DNA of 64,000 nt from Verrucomicrobiales bacterium (GCA_029213005.1 JARGPI010000010.1:168642-232641), one strand, 5' to 3'. Positions 25,350-35,080 are shown, counted from the first letter of the stretch. The notes: generated from the letters alone by a model not told the origin. Numbers and translations: made by a program.

Positions 25350-27607
25350 AGTTTCTTCAAAACGACGTCGTCGTAAAAGATCCGGGTTTCCCCTTTCAAC
25401 ATCAGAACCGGAACCATTCCGGGGAGACTGTTCTCCGGAAAACTGAATTTCATTTTCATCTCCTGAAAGGGCTGCCCCGCCTGTAGTTGACCCGAGGTTT
25501 CGGCTATCCATTCGCTTCCCGACCAGATTCCGAATTGAAAGACATTTCCGCCCACATGACGCACCAAATGGCCCGCGCCCGGGCCCAGATTCCGGTGTGA
25601 GGCGACCTGCAGAGAGAGTTCATATTCCGCACCGGGAACCATTTGGTCAATCTCCTGAGTAATGAAACCGTGGTTCACCCAGAGATATCTTTCCCCGTCC
25701 ACCGGTGTCGGGAGACCGCCAATGGCATCGGTGATGCGAACCGTTCCTGAATGCTGCTCCAGAGCGTCGGTCCAAATTCCATCCTTCTGCCACCCCGCCT
25801 TCCAGCCCAACGGAATATCACGATACAGCCGCTCCGTTTTACAGCTGCGACTCAACAAGCCCACTTCAAAACTGTGATTCTTTACCAGATTACCGCCGTA
25901 GGCTGCCGGGGACACCACCGGAATCGAATCGGGAAGCCGGTGGGCTTCATCCCGGGCGACAAACGCTTCGGGCTCCCCGATATCGAAAAACCGCAGTCCC
26001 TCACCGGGTCCGACCTTCCGGTCACTTTCCAAAAGAGTCCCCTCACCCGAAAAAACCATTAACTCGATGCTTTGATCATCAGAGATCACCGCGATTTCAC
26101 CCTCGGTAGTGGAGAATCGAAAACGACTGCTTTCAATTTCAAACCCGGCGGGAGCCGCCGCCGGTACCGTTGCCACCACTCGACCTTCTTTAATGTTGAA
26201 CTGATGACCGGAGACAATCTCGAATTGAGCAGGCGCTTCAATTAGCAGACCAATCGAATCAGCGGTGTGAAGCGACAGCGTTCCACCTGCCATGTGATAA
26301 CTGCCCGGCTTCAGGACTTTTCCATCCCATTCCGTGTCCCCGAGAAATTCGACTTCCGATGAACGGAGCACCGTCGGCGCGGGCGAAGTCCGCCCCGTAT
26401 CAATTCCCAGATTTTTCGCGACCAGGGCGAGCAGCCCAACACCACACCCGATCAGAGCGAGGATCCCGAGCCTCCTCAACAAAACCGGGTTGACCGATAT
26501 TTTAGGCAGTCTCGGTTTGTTATCGATCAGAACGCCATGACGACGGGAACCATCCAACTCCTTTTTAGCGAGAACCCGCTCGTTTTCCACCGGCGGCTTC
26601 GGCTCGGGCTTTTCGGCTTCGGGCTCCTCGATTTTCGCTAGTTCTACCTCCGGAGCCGGGGCCTGCAGAGACTGAGCGGGAATCGCTGCCTGTTTCGGAG
26701 TCTCCTTCCCCCGTTTTTTCGGGGTAAGCTTTTCGACAATTCTCCCTGACTTCTCAAATAACGTAGCAAGAAATCCAAGGGCCCAGATCGCAAATTGAGG
26801 TGGCTCGTCTTTTCGCGTTTTCTCCACCTCATCCGGCCCCCGGAGTGCTTTCGTTGCCGGCAGCAACTTTTTGGCGGGATTGACGCTGGTTTCCTCTACC
26901 AAATCACATTTCGGCCATAGATCGAGGTTCCCAAACCCGATCATAATCCCGTCGATCATCCGGAGATCGTTATACTGTTTGGTCCGTGTTTTACTGACGT
27001 GAATTTCGCTATTCAGCTCGGCCACAAATTTCTCGCTCGCGGTTCCATCGAGGTATTTTAATGCCAGTGTCCAGAAAGCTTCATCGTCCTGTTCCTTGAA
27101 GTCTTCATTCTCACCGTTCTGGAGAGCTTCCCAGAGGTAAATCAGGCTGTGTTGCCAAAGTTGGTAAACCTCTTCCACCGGGAGATCGATCCGCTTACTG
27201 ATCGCCTTGCAACCGAGTCCACTTTGGTAATGCAACTGAAGAACTGCTCTCACCTTTTCCGGAAGAACCTCCATTTCGGTGGCTACGTCCTCATATCGAG
27301 TGGAAAAGCCGTTGCCCGGTCTCTTTATAAAATTCTGGTCGAGAAACTCCACCGTGCCATCATCAAAAACCCGGAACTGAAAATGCTCCCGCCGGAGCAA
27401 TTCGTCGCCGCGCTCTTTTACGACGTCCCACAGATAGAAGTAAAAGGCCTGCTTACTGCTGAAATCCCGCTTCGCTTTGCGGATTTTCTTTTCCACATCG
27501 GTCTCAAGCCGTCTCGCCAGTTCAACACTTCGCAGGTGAGAACGACCGAAGCCCAAAATTTTGGTCTTTTCAGTCCGGAAGAGTTTGAGCCTGTTCTCAA
27601 TGTTCAT
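25346..27607 (-). CDS. Sigma-4-like HTH / FecR / galactose-binding-like fusion protein, membrane-spanning
   Basis: 753 residues from the ATG at 27607; an upstream frame extension adds a non-family stretch and is rejected. Residues about 114-163 read as a sigma-70 region-4-like helix-turn-helix (LPEKVRAVLQLHYQSGLGCKAISK..IDLPVEEVYQLW). Residues 174-223 resemble the N-terminal cytosolic segment of FecR-type anti-sigma proteins (ALKYLDGTASEKFVAEL). A Pro/Glu-rich linker leads to one transmembrane helix (376-399). Outside is a FecR-type beta domain (about 415-560; LHTADSIGLLIEAPAQFEI), then a galactose-binding or lectin-like C-terminus (about 590-753; NHSFEVG, GWKAGWQKDG, VDGERYLWV). Normally the sigma and FecR parts are separate proteins. 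It may sense an extracellular ligand and signal through the HTH. No adjacent TonB receptor was found. Confidence 0.7.
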   Translation of the reverse strand: MNIENRLKLFRTEKTKILGFGRSHLRSVELARRLETDVEKKIRKAKRDFSSKQAFYFYLWDVVKERGDELLRREHFQFRVFDDGTVEFLDQNFIKRPGNGFSTRYEDVATEMEVLPEKVRAVLQLHYQSGLGCKAISKRIDLPVEEVYQLWQHSLIYLWEALQNGENEDFKEQDDEAFWTLALKYLDGTASEKFVAELNSEIHVSKTRTKQYNDLRMIDGIMIGFGNLDLWPKCDLVEETSVNPAKKLLPATKALRGPDEVEKTRKDEPPQFAIWALGFLATLFEKSGRIVEKLTPKKRGKETPKQAAIPAQSLQAPAPEVELAKIEEPEAEKPEPKPPVENERVLAKKELDGSRRHGVLIDNKPRLPKISVNPVLLRRLGILALIGCGVGLLALVAKNLGIDTGRTSPAPTVLRSSEVEFLGDTEWDGKVLKPGSYHMAGGTLSLHTADSIGLLIEAPAQFEIVSGHQFNIKEGRVVATVPAAAPAGFEIESSRFRFSTTEGEIAVISDDQSIELMVFSGEGTLLESDRKVGPGEGLRFFDIGEPEAFVARDEAHRLPDSIPVVSPAAYGGNLVKNHSFEVGLLSRSCKTERLYRDIPLGWKAGWQKDGIWTDALEQHSGTVRITDAIGGLPTPVDGERYLWVNHGFITQEIDQMVPGAEYELSLQVASHRNLGPGAGHLVRHVGGNVFQFGIWSGSEWIAETSGQLQAGQPFQEMKMKFSFPENSLPGMVPVLMLKGETRIFYDDVVLKKL

Positions 27608-27842
27608 TGATGTTCCTGATGAGGGATGGAACCCAAACCATAAACGACGATTAACATCGTAATTCAACTTTGGAGTCTTCACATCCAAAAAAAGAGAGTG
27701 CCAGGGCCCGTCGGGAAAAAATAGAATACCAAAATCCCCGCCTGGTTCACGACTGAAATTTGAACTTTGTTAGGACAATTAAATAATAAAACGGCAGGAA
27801 CCTAAACCTAAGGGAGTAAGGAGGTAACTAAAAATACTATAA

Positions 27843-27956
27843 ATGGGAAAAATAAAATGGGATCATTGGTTGGCCGAACATCCGCTTTTAAGCAGCCTGC
27901 TGGGTGCGCTGATCGGACTCATCGCAATGCTTCTCGTAATCCTGCTTCTTACCTGA
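27843..27956 (+). CDS. 37-residue single-pass membrane protein
   Basis: A charged, Trp-containing N-terminus (MGKIKWDHWLAEHP) is followed by one hydrophobic helix (LLGALIGLIAMLLVILLL). AAGGAGGT lies upstream of the ATG, but 17 nt away, so it is not an ideal ribosome site. A strong hairpin follows the stop. A short leader then a helix is typical of small regulatory or complex-associated membrane proteins; the function is unknown. It stands alone in a 900-bp gap. Confidence 0.5.
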   Translation: MGKIKWDHWLAEHPLLSSLLGALIGLIAMLLVILLLT

Positions 27957-27980
27957 GACTTTGCCAAACCTGCAGCCATA

Positions 27981-28021
27981 CAACGAAGTGAGGGCGAAGC
28001 TTCCCAGCTTCGCCCTCGTTG
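27981..28021 (+). terminator. Long perfect hairpin after the small membrane protein
   Basis: GAGGGCGAAGCT (27990-28001) pairs with AGCTTCGCCCTC (28006-28017) around TCCC, a perfect 12-bp stem. CAAC/GTTG (27981-27984 with 28018-28021) extends it past an internal loop. No T-run follows, so it may work as a transcript stabiliser or Rho-assisted end. Confidence 0.6.
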
Positions 28022-28594
28022 CATCCATCTTCACCATTGTCCACCTGGGACAAATTGTTAGGTTTCGTGTCTTTCTTCGGCCTGAGACGCTATCGGGGTT
28101 TCACAACTCCAGATTGGCAATTCTTTAGGATGAACCGCTTTGAGCTTTAAAGACTCAGTGTCGTTTATCCGGCTTAGAATTTGTGTTTCTGTTTCGTGTC
28201 GGCTTCGATGGAATCCTTCTCGTCTTGGGTATTTCGAGATTATTGAAAATCGTTAAGTCGTGACTTCGACTTAATCCTCAGAGGATAAAAATTTTGATCC
28301 TTATTGCGCCCATCTTTGGTCTTCCTGACCGGCTTTCTTTTTTCATCGTATCGTTTGTGGGCGGTGAATTCAAAATCGACACGCTCCACTCCGAGTCCAA
28401 AAAATGGAGCACCGTGGTGAATCGTTCTTTTCTCTGAAATAGTCATGTCTGTCAAAATGGTTTCGGGTCTCAACTCTCGCTGCTGATGACATAAATACAT
28501 TATGGTATTTATAATTTTTATCAAAACTATTTTAGAAAAAAATGACTGATTTGGCTTTTGACCGGATTATCGGGGCGTCGATAGTTAGGGAAGA
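28022..28594. other. 573-bp intergenic region with no convincing gene
   Basis: No frame here has a recognisable domain. A minus-strand frame at 28240-28524 (94 residues, Arg/Lys-rich) is open but has no ribosome site, no family pattern and a rare codon-rich start, so it is left unannotated. The last 100 bp before panB are AT-rich (AAATACATTATGGTATTTATAATTT contains a mirrored segment) and probably hold the panB promoter. Confidence 0.5.
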
Positions 28595-29365
28595 ATGAGT
28601 CAAATTTTTGTATCCCGGGTAGAGCAAATAGCGGGGAGAGTCGCGTCGCTAGCAAGGCCGATTTCTTCCATCACGGCCTATGATTATCCGATGGGGCGCC
28701 TCGCTGACGAAGCCGGGATCGATGTCATCTTGGTAGGTGACTCGCTGGGAATGATGGTTGCCGGTATGGAGGACACAACCGGAGTTACCCTGGATCAGAT
28801 GGTGTATCACACCGAGATTGTGGCTCGAGCAGTTAAAAATGCGATTCTCATCGCGGATCTTCCGATTAACACCTACCGGACCCCTTCCGAATCGGTCGAA
28901 AACGGAATGCGCCTGATCGAGGCCGGTGCCGACGCTGTAAAGATCGAGGGCGGTCTACGGCAGATTGAGAAAATTAAGGCAATGGTTGAGGCGGATATCC
29001 CCATGGTGGGCCATCTCGGGATGCTACCCCAGCGGGTTCGTGAAGAAGGCGGCTATAAGAAAAAAGGAAAGACGGATGAGGAAAGCCGCATCTTACTGGA
29101 GTCGGCCCATGCGCTGACCGACGCCGGCGTCGCGATGATCGTTTTGGAGAGCATGGCGACCGATATCGCCACTCTGATCACCAAAGAAATATCGGCTCCC
29201 ACGATCGGAATCGGTTCGGGACCTCATTGCTCAGGACAGATCCGGGTTCTCCATGATGTTATCGGTGCTTATCCCTGGTTCGTGCCCCCCTTTGCTAAAG
29301 TCTACACGAATGTGGCCGATCAGGTTTCGGAAGCACTGCGGCAATATAAAGAGGAATTGAAGTGA
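28595..29365 (+). CDS. panB: 3-methyl-2-oxobutanoate hydroxymethyltransferase
   Basis: 256 residues, the usual length for the enzyme. Motifs include ITAYDYPMGRLADEAGIDVILVGDSLGM (substrate/metal loop with D and S), ADLPINTY, EAGADAVKIEGG, MVGHLGMLPQRV and the late IGIGSGPHCSGQIRVLHD. It transfers a hydroxymethyl group from methylene-THF to 2-ketoisovalerate, giving ketopantoate, the first committed step of pantothenate and CoA synthesis. No panC or panD is adjacent, so the gene is separated from its pathway partners here. Confidence 0.94.
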   Translation: MSQIFVSRVEQIAGRVASLARPISSITAYDYPMGRLADEAGIDVILVGDSLGMMVAGMEDTTGVTLDQMVYHTEIVARAVKNAILIADLPINTYRTPSESVENGMRLIEAGADAVKIEGGLRQIEKIKAMVEADIPMVGHLGMLPQRVREEGGYKKKGKTDEESRILLESAHALTDAGVAMIVLESMATDIATLITKEISAPTIGIGSGPHCSGQIRVLHDVIGAYPWFVPPFAKVYTNVADQVSEALRQYKEELK

Positions 29366-29418
29366 ATTCTGCGAGGGATTTTCACGCCGTTTTCACATTA
29401 CTTTCATCATAACTTCGA

Positions 29419-30090
29419 ATGCGTCAGGAACTTTGGTTCATGGCTCATCCTTCAAAGTTGCTAAGCGTCTCCGAAGCGCTTTTAAAAGATCCGGCGAAGC
29501 TTCTGCCGACCGCTGAACCGGTGTCGTTCTTTCGTCTTACCTCCCAGCTCTTTTTAATAACCGCACTCGGCTTCGGGATGTCAGGATTGGTTATCGGTGG
29601 TTTTTCCGGGGAGGCCCCGATTTATTACGCCCCGGCAAAAATCCTCTTCGGGGGAATCGCAGCTGGTATGATCACCCTGCCCGGTCTGTATATTTTAACC
29701 AATCTCTCCGGAGCCGATTTTACCTTCCGAAATACCGTGGTTCAGATCCTGATCACTCTCGCTACTATAGGAATGGTGTTGCTGGCTCTGGCACCAATTG
29801 GCTGGATCATATCCGAATCGACAAATTCACAGGAGATCTTCCAAACCTTGATGCTGTTCTTCTACACTGTTGCGGTCGGAATGGGTTTGCAGCGAAGTTT
29901 ACGAGCTCTGTCGAAAACCTGTGAGCGCCCCCTCTACCTTAAGCTATGGATGGTAATTTTTGTTCTGGTCAGCTTCCAGATGACGAGTTCTCTGCGTCCG
30001 CTCTCCGGCGAGTCCCCTTTTACCCAGCCGAACAATCACCAGTTTTTTCTGGAGCACTGGCTCGACACTTTCAAAACCGAAGATTGGTGA
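29419..30090 (+). CDS. Multi-pass membrane protein of unknown family
   Basis: 223 residues with about five hydrophobic helices (centres near 45, 80, 120, 150 and 180 by eye), after a soluble start with MRQELWFMAHPSKLLSVSEALLKDP. An alternative ATG eight codons on (MAHPSKLL) is possible. Its layout resembles Yip1-like integral proteins, but no signature confirms this. It follows panB by 53 bp on the same strand and could be co-transcribed. Confidence 0.5.
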   Translation: MRQELWFMAHPSKLLSVSEALLKDPAKLLPTAEPVSFFRLTSQLFLITALGFGMSGLVIGGFSGEAPIYYAPAKILFGGIAAGMITLPGLYILTNLSGADFTFRNTVVQILITLATIGMVLLALAPIGWIISESTNSQEIFQTLMLFFYTVAVGMGLQRSLRALSKTCERPLYLKLWMVIFVLVSFQMTSSLRPLSGESPFTQPNNHQFFLEHWLDTFKTEDW

Positions 30091-30101
30091 AAGCTGAAAA
30101 A

Positions 30102-30138
30102 GGGAAGGTCCGACTCGCGATGCAAGCCGGACCTTCCC
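30102..30138 (-). terminator. Perfect 11-bp hairpin, terminator for the DUF1328 gene (T-run on minus strand)
   Basis: GGGAAGGTCCG (30102-30112) pairs with CGGACCTTCCC (30128-30138). Read on the minus strand, a run of five T follows the stem, the intrinsic-terminator layout for the small minus-strand gene at 30163-30324. It may also end the plus-strand membrane-protein transcript. Confidence 0.75.
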
Positions 30139-30162
30139 CGAAGTTATTTGAAATATGTCTCT

Positions 30163-30324
30163 CTAGACGACCCGGCGACCGGAAATCGCGTTGATGATGA
30201 ACAGGATGACTCCAATTGCGAGGAGAACCCAACCGATGTTGAGAGCTAAACCTCCGACTCCGCCAAATCCAAGTGCGACTGCGATGAGACCAATAACGAA
30301 GAATGTAATTGCTGTACCTATCAT
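30163..30324 (-). CDS. DUF1328-family small membrane protein
   Basis: 53 residues, too short for most gene callers. Two hydrophobic helices are separated by a Gly-rich turn (AVALGFGGVGGLALNIGWVLLAIGVILFI), ending with NAISGRRVV. This is the compact two-helix pattern of the DUF1328/YtjA family, stress-associated small proteins widespread in bacteria. Terminator at 30102-30138 follows. The assignment is from the overall pattern, not a search. Confidence 0.75.
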   Translation of the reverse strand: MIGTAITFFVIGLIAVALGFGGVGGLALNIGWVLLAIGVILFIINAISGRRVV

Positions 30325-30550
30325 GATGTTTTCTTTCTGTTTCTTTTATTAAATCTCAAGCGATGCCCTCTTGGAATCGCCCTGAGTTATTTTCTGGGTT
30401 CTGTAAAAGCGCGAACCATACCAAACAGGCAAACACATCAAGTAACACACTGACTAATAATAAGTTAAACAAAACGCACCTCCAGCGACCTATTTCCTCA
30501 GATCATCAATTTCGGGCAGAATGCACATCCCTCCATGCACAATTCCTGAG

Positions 30551-31606
30551 CTACAGCCAATTCCTTTTCTTGAACAGCCGAAGAAGAAACAGTGCGGAAG
30601 TGACAAACAGAACCCAGATCGCCGGATAAGACCATTTCCAATCCAATTCGGGCATGTGAGTGAAATTCATTCCGTAGACGCCAACGAGGAAAGTCAGCGG
30701 GAGAAAGATAGCGGAAAAGCACGTCAGCATCTTCATGACCTCATTCATCCGATTATTAACCGTCGCCAGATAGAAATCCCGTATTTCAGTCGCCTGCTCC
30801 CTGAGTTGCTCGGAATCCTCGATGACGTGGATGATATGATCGAAAAGATCATCAAAAAACGGCCTCGTCTCCGCTGTCAGAATAGGGCTGTCGGATCGTT
30901 TCAAATGATGAACAATTTCCCTCACCGGTCTGATTTGTCGGTGCAGCTTGTTTACCTGACTTTTAAAAGAGAATAGACGGGCGGAATCGATTTCAGCCGA
31001 GGCTTCGAGTAACCGGTCATCAAACTCATCGAGGATACTTTCATGCTCTGCCGAAATAATCAGGTAGTGGTCGACGATCAAATCCATAATTGCCCAGGCC
31101 AGATAGTCACTGGAGAACCGGCGGATCCGGCTTGTGTCATTTTCCATTCGCTCCAGAACCGGTGCAAAAAACTCGATTGGACAATTCGAAAACGTCACCA
31201 CCCGGTCTTTCATCAGAACCAGAGACATATGGTGAACTTCGCCGGGAAGCGACGGATCAAGCACTTTCAGAATGATCAGGATGTGATCATCGAAAAATGC
31301 AATTTTGGGCCGGTGATCGGTGTTGAGGATATCTTCAAGGCTTAGTTTATCCAGCTTCAAATGATCAGTCAGGATCTCGACTTCTTCGACTTGATGAATA
31401 CCCGAGGCATAGATCCAGGCTTTTTGATCCTTCGCAACCGCCCCCGCCAGATCCTCTACCTTATCAATCCTTCTCCGACTTGAGGAGGACTCCTGATAAG
31501 TCATCAACTCTATACGAAAAGCCTGTTCGCTAGCTTCTCCAATGAACACAGCCTCGCCCGGAGGTCCTCCCGGTTTCTTCCTGAAACGCTTTCTTGAGAT
31601 TTTCAT
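30551..31606 (-). CDS. corA: CorA-type magnesium/cobalt transporter
   Basis: 351 residues. The long cytosolic helical domain (about 1-285) has LEDILNTDHRPKIAFFDDHILIIL and a stalk helix with LREQATEIRDFYLATVNNRMNEVMKMLT. Two C-terminal helices flank the selectivity signature YGMNF (in VGVYGMNFTHMPE), and the protein ends with a basic KKRNW tail. It forms pentameric divalent-cation channels in the inner membrane. It overlaps the MscS gene by one base (shared at 31606), so the two are co-expressed. Confidence 0.93.
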   Translation of the reverse strand: MKISRKRFRKKPGGPPGEAVFIGEASEQAFRIELMTYQESSSSRRRIDKVEDLAGAVAKDQKAWIYASGIHQVEEVEILTDHLKLDKLSLEDILNTDHRPKIAFFDDHILIILKVLDPSLPGEVHHMSLVLMKDRVVTFSNCPIEFFAPVLERMENDTSRIRRFSSDYLAWAIMDLIVDHYLIISAEHESILDEFDDRLLEASAEIDSARLFSFKSQVNKLHRQIRPVREIVHHLKRSDSPILTAETRPFFDDLFDHIIHVIEDSEQLREQATEIRDFYLATVNNRMNEVMKMLTCFSAIFLPLTFLVGVYGMNFTHMPELDWKWSYPAIWVLFVTSALFLLRLFKKRNWL

Positions 31607-34600
31607 TAAGTCAGGTCTGAATCCGGCACGATCTCTATCTTCGGAGTTTGCGGAGCCGTCCGGATATGGATGTCTCGTTGAGGGAACGGGATCTCGACGC
31701 CCGCCTCACGGAAGGCCCGATCGATCGCGAAATGCAGCTGGCTCGTGACGGACATTAAATTTTCGGAGCCTTTGATGTGCACCCTCAGTTCAAAATCGAG
31801 ACTGCTCGCACCAAACGAGAGAAATACCGCTTTAGGCTCCGGGGAATCCAATGCTAAAGCATTCTCGCGCCCGACCCGCTCTAATATTTCCTTCGCCATT
31901 TCAGTATCGGAGCCATAGGCGATCCCAACCGGTATCTCTACCCGGATCACCGGATCGGTCAGAGTCCAGTTTATGAGACGCCCCGTAATAAATTCTTTAT
32001 TGGGAACAATCAATTCTTTACTACTGAAATCGATAATCGTTGTCGCCCTGATTTGAATTTTCGACACCCTTCCACTGACATCACCCAACGTCACATAATC
32101 GCCGAGTCGAATAGGGCGTTCAAAAAGGATGATCAATCCGGCCACAAAATTGGCAAAAATCTCCTGCAGACCAAAACCGACGCCCAGAGTAATCGCCGCA
32201 GCGATCCACTGAATTTTAGACCATTCAATTCCGATGTGCCCGAGAGCGTATGCCGTACCAAAAGCAACTATCAAATAGCGAAGCGAAGTCGTGATCGCAA
32301 ACGCTCCTCCCCGTTTGGTGTAGTAGCGCCTCAAAAACAACAGGTCAAGAAACGCCGGTATATTCCGCGCCCCCACCACGGTCAAAAACAAAGCAAACAG
32401 CGAAAACAACAAATTTTGCAAACTGACACGCTCCCGGGTAATCACCTTTGTTTCCGTATCCCCCTCATTCGAGTCCAGCAGCAAAGGCACCCCGGTTGAG
32501 GAATCGGAAACGGCTGCAGTGGTTTCCTTCGATTCCCAAATCGCGATGCTGTCGAGCACATTCAGCGCCGGCAGGGTTGAAGACCAGACCGACCACAAGG
32601 CAATCGCGGCCACCGTGACCACGATAAGACGAGCCAGTTGCCGGGTCCGCAATTGTAACTCTACAATCCCGGCTGCGTCTGCTTTGATCTCCTCCAGCGA
32701 TCGGTCGTCGTCCTCTTCCAACTCATCGTCCCTCTCCGCCAGAGCGTTTCGTTTATTGATCGCCTCGGTAATTGCGGCGTGCCGCCGTGAAACGAGCACC
32801 CAACGGAGAAAAAATCCCACGAAGAAAGCAGATAAAGCCAGAATCCAGATCGAGGCATCAATCTTTTCACGAAGTATAGACGCCGAGTGAAAAAAACCGA
32901 ATATCGCCCCCAGGGCGAGAAAAGCCGGGGTCATCACCGAAACAAAATAGACGGGGTAGGCAAACCACTGCCGATTGACTTTAAGAGGTATAAAATGCTT
33001 TTTCGGTAGAAACAATTCGTGGAGATAGAACCCCATCACCAGGGTTGCCAGAATAAAGAACCCTCTCCCGGACACTTCGATTTGGTCCGATTCAAGGAGG
33101 ACCACAGCTGGAAAAATCAGCATCGGGAACACAAAAATAAACCAGGAAGTATGGTTGTGTAACAGCGCGCATCGCTCTTTCGAAAAACCGAGGTGAGCCT
33201 GAAGAAAACCGCCTGACTCTGACATGAGCCGCGCCCCCTGAAAAAGAAAGATGAAGATCGACACGGTAAACAATCCGGCATTTAATCCCTCGCTAAAAGC
33301 AGCGTCACGCAACCGCCATCCGAAAAACCAGAATACGACCGGATAAGTCGCGGCAAGTAGTACCAGTAATACCGCCGCTTTTAAAGTGGGTGAAAACCGG
33401 GTGCATACCGGACTCCGGGCAACCTTATTCAACTCAACGATATATTTCTTTATCCGGGAAGTGAAGATCCGCCAGAGCACCCAGAGTAGAGCAAAAGCAA
33501 TCCAGAGAGGCCCGGCATCCTTCATATCGCTTAGCAGGGCGTCCCACCACTTTTTGGCGAGGTCACCGACTACGATCTTTTTGAATCCGGAAAGGTCCGC
33601 CTTCAACGCGTTAAGCCCATAGAATGAGGAACTCCGAATCCATAGTAACCGTTCATCAACAAACTTCTGATGGCTTAAGACTTTAACCCGCGTGTTCTGA
33701 AGGGTCTTCAAATGGCTGTCCAACGCATTGACATATTCGCGCTGACTCGACACCAACTCTTCATACAATTCCTCTCGCGTATCGATCAGATTCTGCACGC
33801 TGCTGCTGCCCTCCCCCGAAATACCGTTAGCTGCGGCATTATTGAGAATTTGATTCTTTCGTAACAGAAATTCGCTTTGCTCTTCTTCCAGCTTAATAAG
33901 TTCCAGATGTGCCGTCGTGACTTTTGTGATCAACTCTGAAATCCGGCTCTTCAAAAGCGGCCCTCCCGGCATCTCGGCACGCTGCTGCCGGAGCAGATTA
34001 CCCGTCTCCGAATCCAGCGAGAGACCGTTGGCTTCAAGAATTTCCGTTCTGACCCTGGCACTTTCGACCCGGCTGTTGATCTTCCTGAGGTCCGCCTCGG
34101 ATTTTGCCAGATTCTCAGTCGCTTTTGTGAGTAGCTCAGAGACACCGCCCGGGCCACTCTTCCGGTTGGCCAGTTCCACATTTTTCTGGGCCAGCGTTTT
34201 GAGGGTCTGGGAACTTTTGGAGACATCTTCCAAAGACTGTTCCGCGGCTTTCAGAGTGGACGAAGCATCTATTTTTCTCAGGTTTGCTACATGATCCGAG
34301 AGAAGTGCGTGAGATTTGCTATAGATATCCAACTTCTTAGCCGCTACATTTTTCTTGGCCGAGTTGAGAACCGGAGACTTTTCGAGGTAGCTATCCTCCA
34401 GTTCCAGCAGCTGAAGTCTGCTCTCAAGAGAACCAAGCCGGGCTTTCTGTAGTTCGTTTCGGGATCGAACAGCCTCCGACACATCCTCTTCCAGCGATTG
34501 AGTGGCCGGAATCGTTGCGATCTCATCTTTTACCTTTTGAATTTCGCCGGACAACTCCGTGCGCCTTTCGCGATTCGCGTTCTCCCTTTCAGAAAGTACT

Positions 34601-34989
34601 TCCATGGTCCGGGCAGCATCATCCAGACTGGTCTTCGCTGCGTCCAGCGCCTCCTCGGCAGCCTTGAGGGTCCCCGGCAATTCAGGCTTCTTTGCGACCA
34701 GTTGGCTCAATTCATCGCGAAAACCTTTCAGATCAGAATCGAGCGAATCCAGTTTTGCTCTAAAATCACGAACCCGAACTTCGATCTCCTCCTTTTGATC
34801 CAGAATCCCCAGAATCTGCTTATAATTCTCCAATACATTGCCATCGGGATCGACACTGGACTGCAGCGCTTCAATTCGGGCCTCAATATCGGCGCGGTCC
34901 GCCGTCTTTAGCTCCTGCCCAATAATTTCAACGCTTACTGAAAGAATAAGTAAAGTTAGCGTAATGAACGGTTTCAAGGGAGAAATCAT
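31606..34989 (-). CDS. Large MscS/MscK-type mechanosensitive channel with coiled-coil exterior domain
   Basis: 1127 residues with a signal peptide (about 1-24). Residues about 30-430 are a long coiled coil, probably periplasmic. About ten hydrophobic helices follow (from about 490), ending in the MscS core: the pore helix in TLGVGFGLQEIFANFVAGLIILFERPI, then RLGDYVTLGDVSGRVSKI and the beta domain TTIIDFSSKELIVPNKEFI. The layout matches MscK/YjeP-like channels, which release osmolytes on hypo-osmotic shock. It is transcribed with corA, which pairs an ion channel with an Mg2+ transporter in one transcript. Confidence 0.9.
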   Translation of the reverse strand: MISPLKPFITLTLLILSVSVEIIGQELKTADRADIEARIEALQSSVDPDGNVLENYKQILGILDQKEEIEVRVRDFRAKLDSLDSDLKGFRDELSQLVAKKPELPGTLKAAEEALDAAKTSLDDAARTMEVLSERENANRERRTELSGEIQKVKDEIATIPATQSLEEDVSEAVRSRNELQKARLGSLESRLQLLELEDSYLEKSPVLNSAKKNVAAKKLDIYSKSHALLSDHVANLRKIDASSTLKAAEQSLEDVSKSSQTLKTLAQKNVELANRKSGPGGVSELLTKATENLAKSEADLRKINSRVESARVRTEILEANGLSLDSETGNLLRQQRAEMPGGPLLKSRISELITKVTTAHLELIKLEEEQSEFLLRKNQILNNAAANGISGEGSSSVQNLIDTREELYEELVSSQREYVNALDSHLKTLQNTRVKVLSHQKFVDERLLWIRSSSFYGLNALKADLSGFKKIVVGDLAKKWWDALLSDMKDAGPLWIAFALLWVLWRIFTSRIKKYIVELNKVARSPVCTRFSPTLKAAVLLVLLAATYPVVFWFFGWRLRDAAFSEGLNAGLFTVSIFIFLFQGARLMSESGGFLQAHLGFSKERCALLHNHTSWFIFVFPMLIFPAVVLLESDQIEVSGRGFFILATLVMGFYLHELFLPKKHFIPLKVNRQWFAYPVYFVSVMTPAFLALGAIFGFFHSASILREKIDASIWILALSAFFVGFFLRWVLVSRRHAAITEAINKRNALAERDDELEEDDDRSLEEIKADAAGIVELQLRTRQLARLIVVTVAAIALWSVWSSTLPALNVLDSIAIWESKETTAAVSDSSTGVPLLLDSNEGDTETKVITRERVSLQNLLFSLFALFLTVVGARNIPAFLDLLFLRRYYTKRGGAFAITTSLRYLIVAFGTAYALGHIGIEWSKIQWIAAAITLGVGFGLQEIFANFVAGLIILFERPIRLGDYVTLGDVSGRVSKIQIRATTIIDFSSKELIVPNKEFITGRLINWTLTDPVIRVEIPVGIAYGSDTEMAKEILERVGRENALALDSPEPKAVFLSFGASSLDFELRVHIKGSENLMSVTSQLHFAIDRAFREAGVEIPFPQRDIHIRTAPQTPKIEIVPDSDLT

Positions 34990-35063
34990 AATTCCAATCG
35001 GGGAGCCAATATGAAACGGGGTTGAACCAAGGCAACCTCAACTTCAAAAAACCAGATCGCACC

Positions 35064-35080
35064 AATTACTTATAGTAATT
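35064..35080. promoter_or_regulatory. AT-rich palindrome in a divergent promoter region
   Basis: AATTACT-TAT-AGTAATT is a perfect 7-bp inverted repeat in the 190-bp gap between the divergent MscS and flavoprotein genes. Its place and AT content suit a repressor operator; no regulator is identified. Confidence 0.3.

Noticed and set aside
28240..28524. A 94-residue minus-strand frame before panB
   Set aside because: No ribosome site, no domain and no signal peptide; composition alone does not support it.
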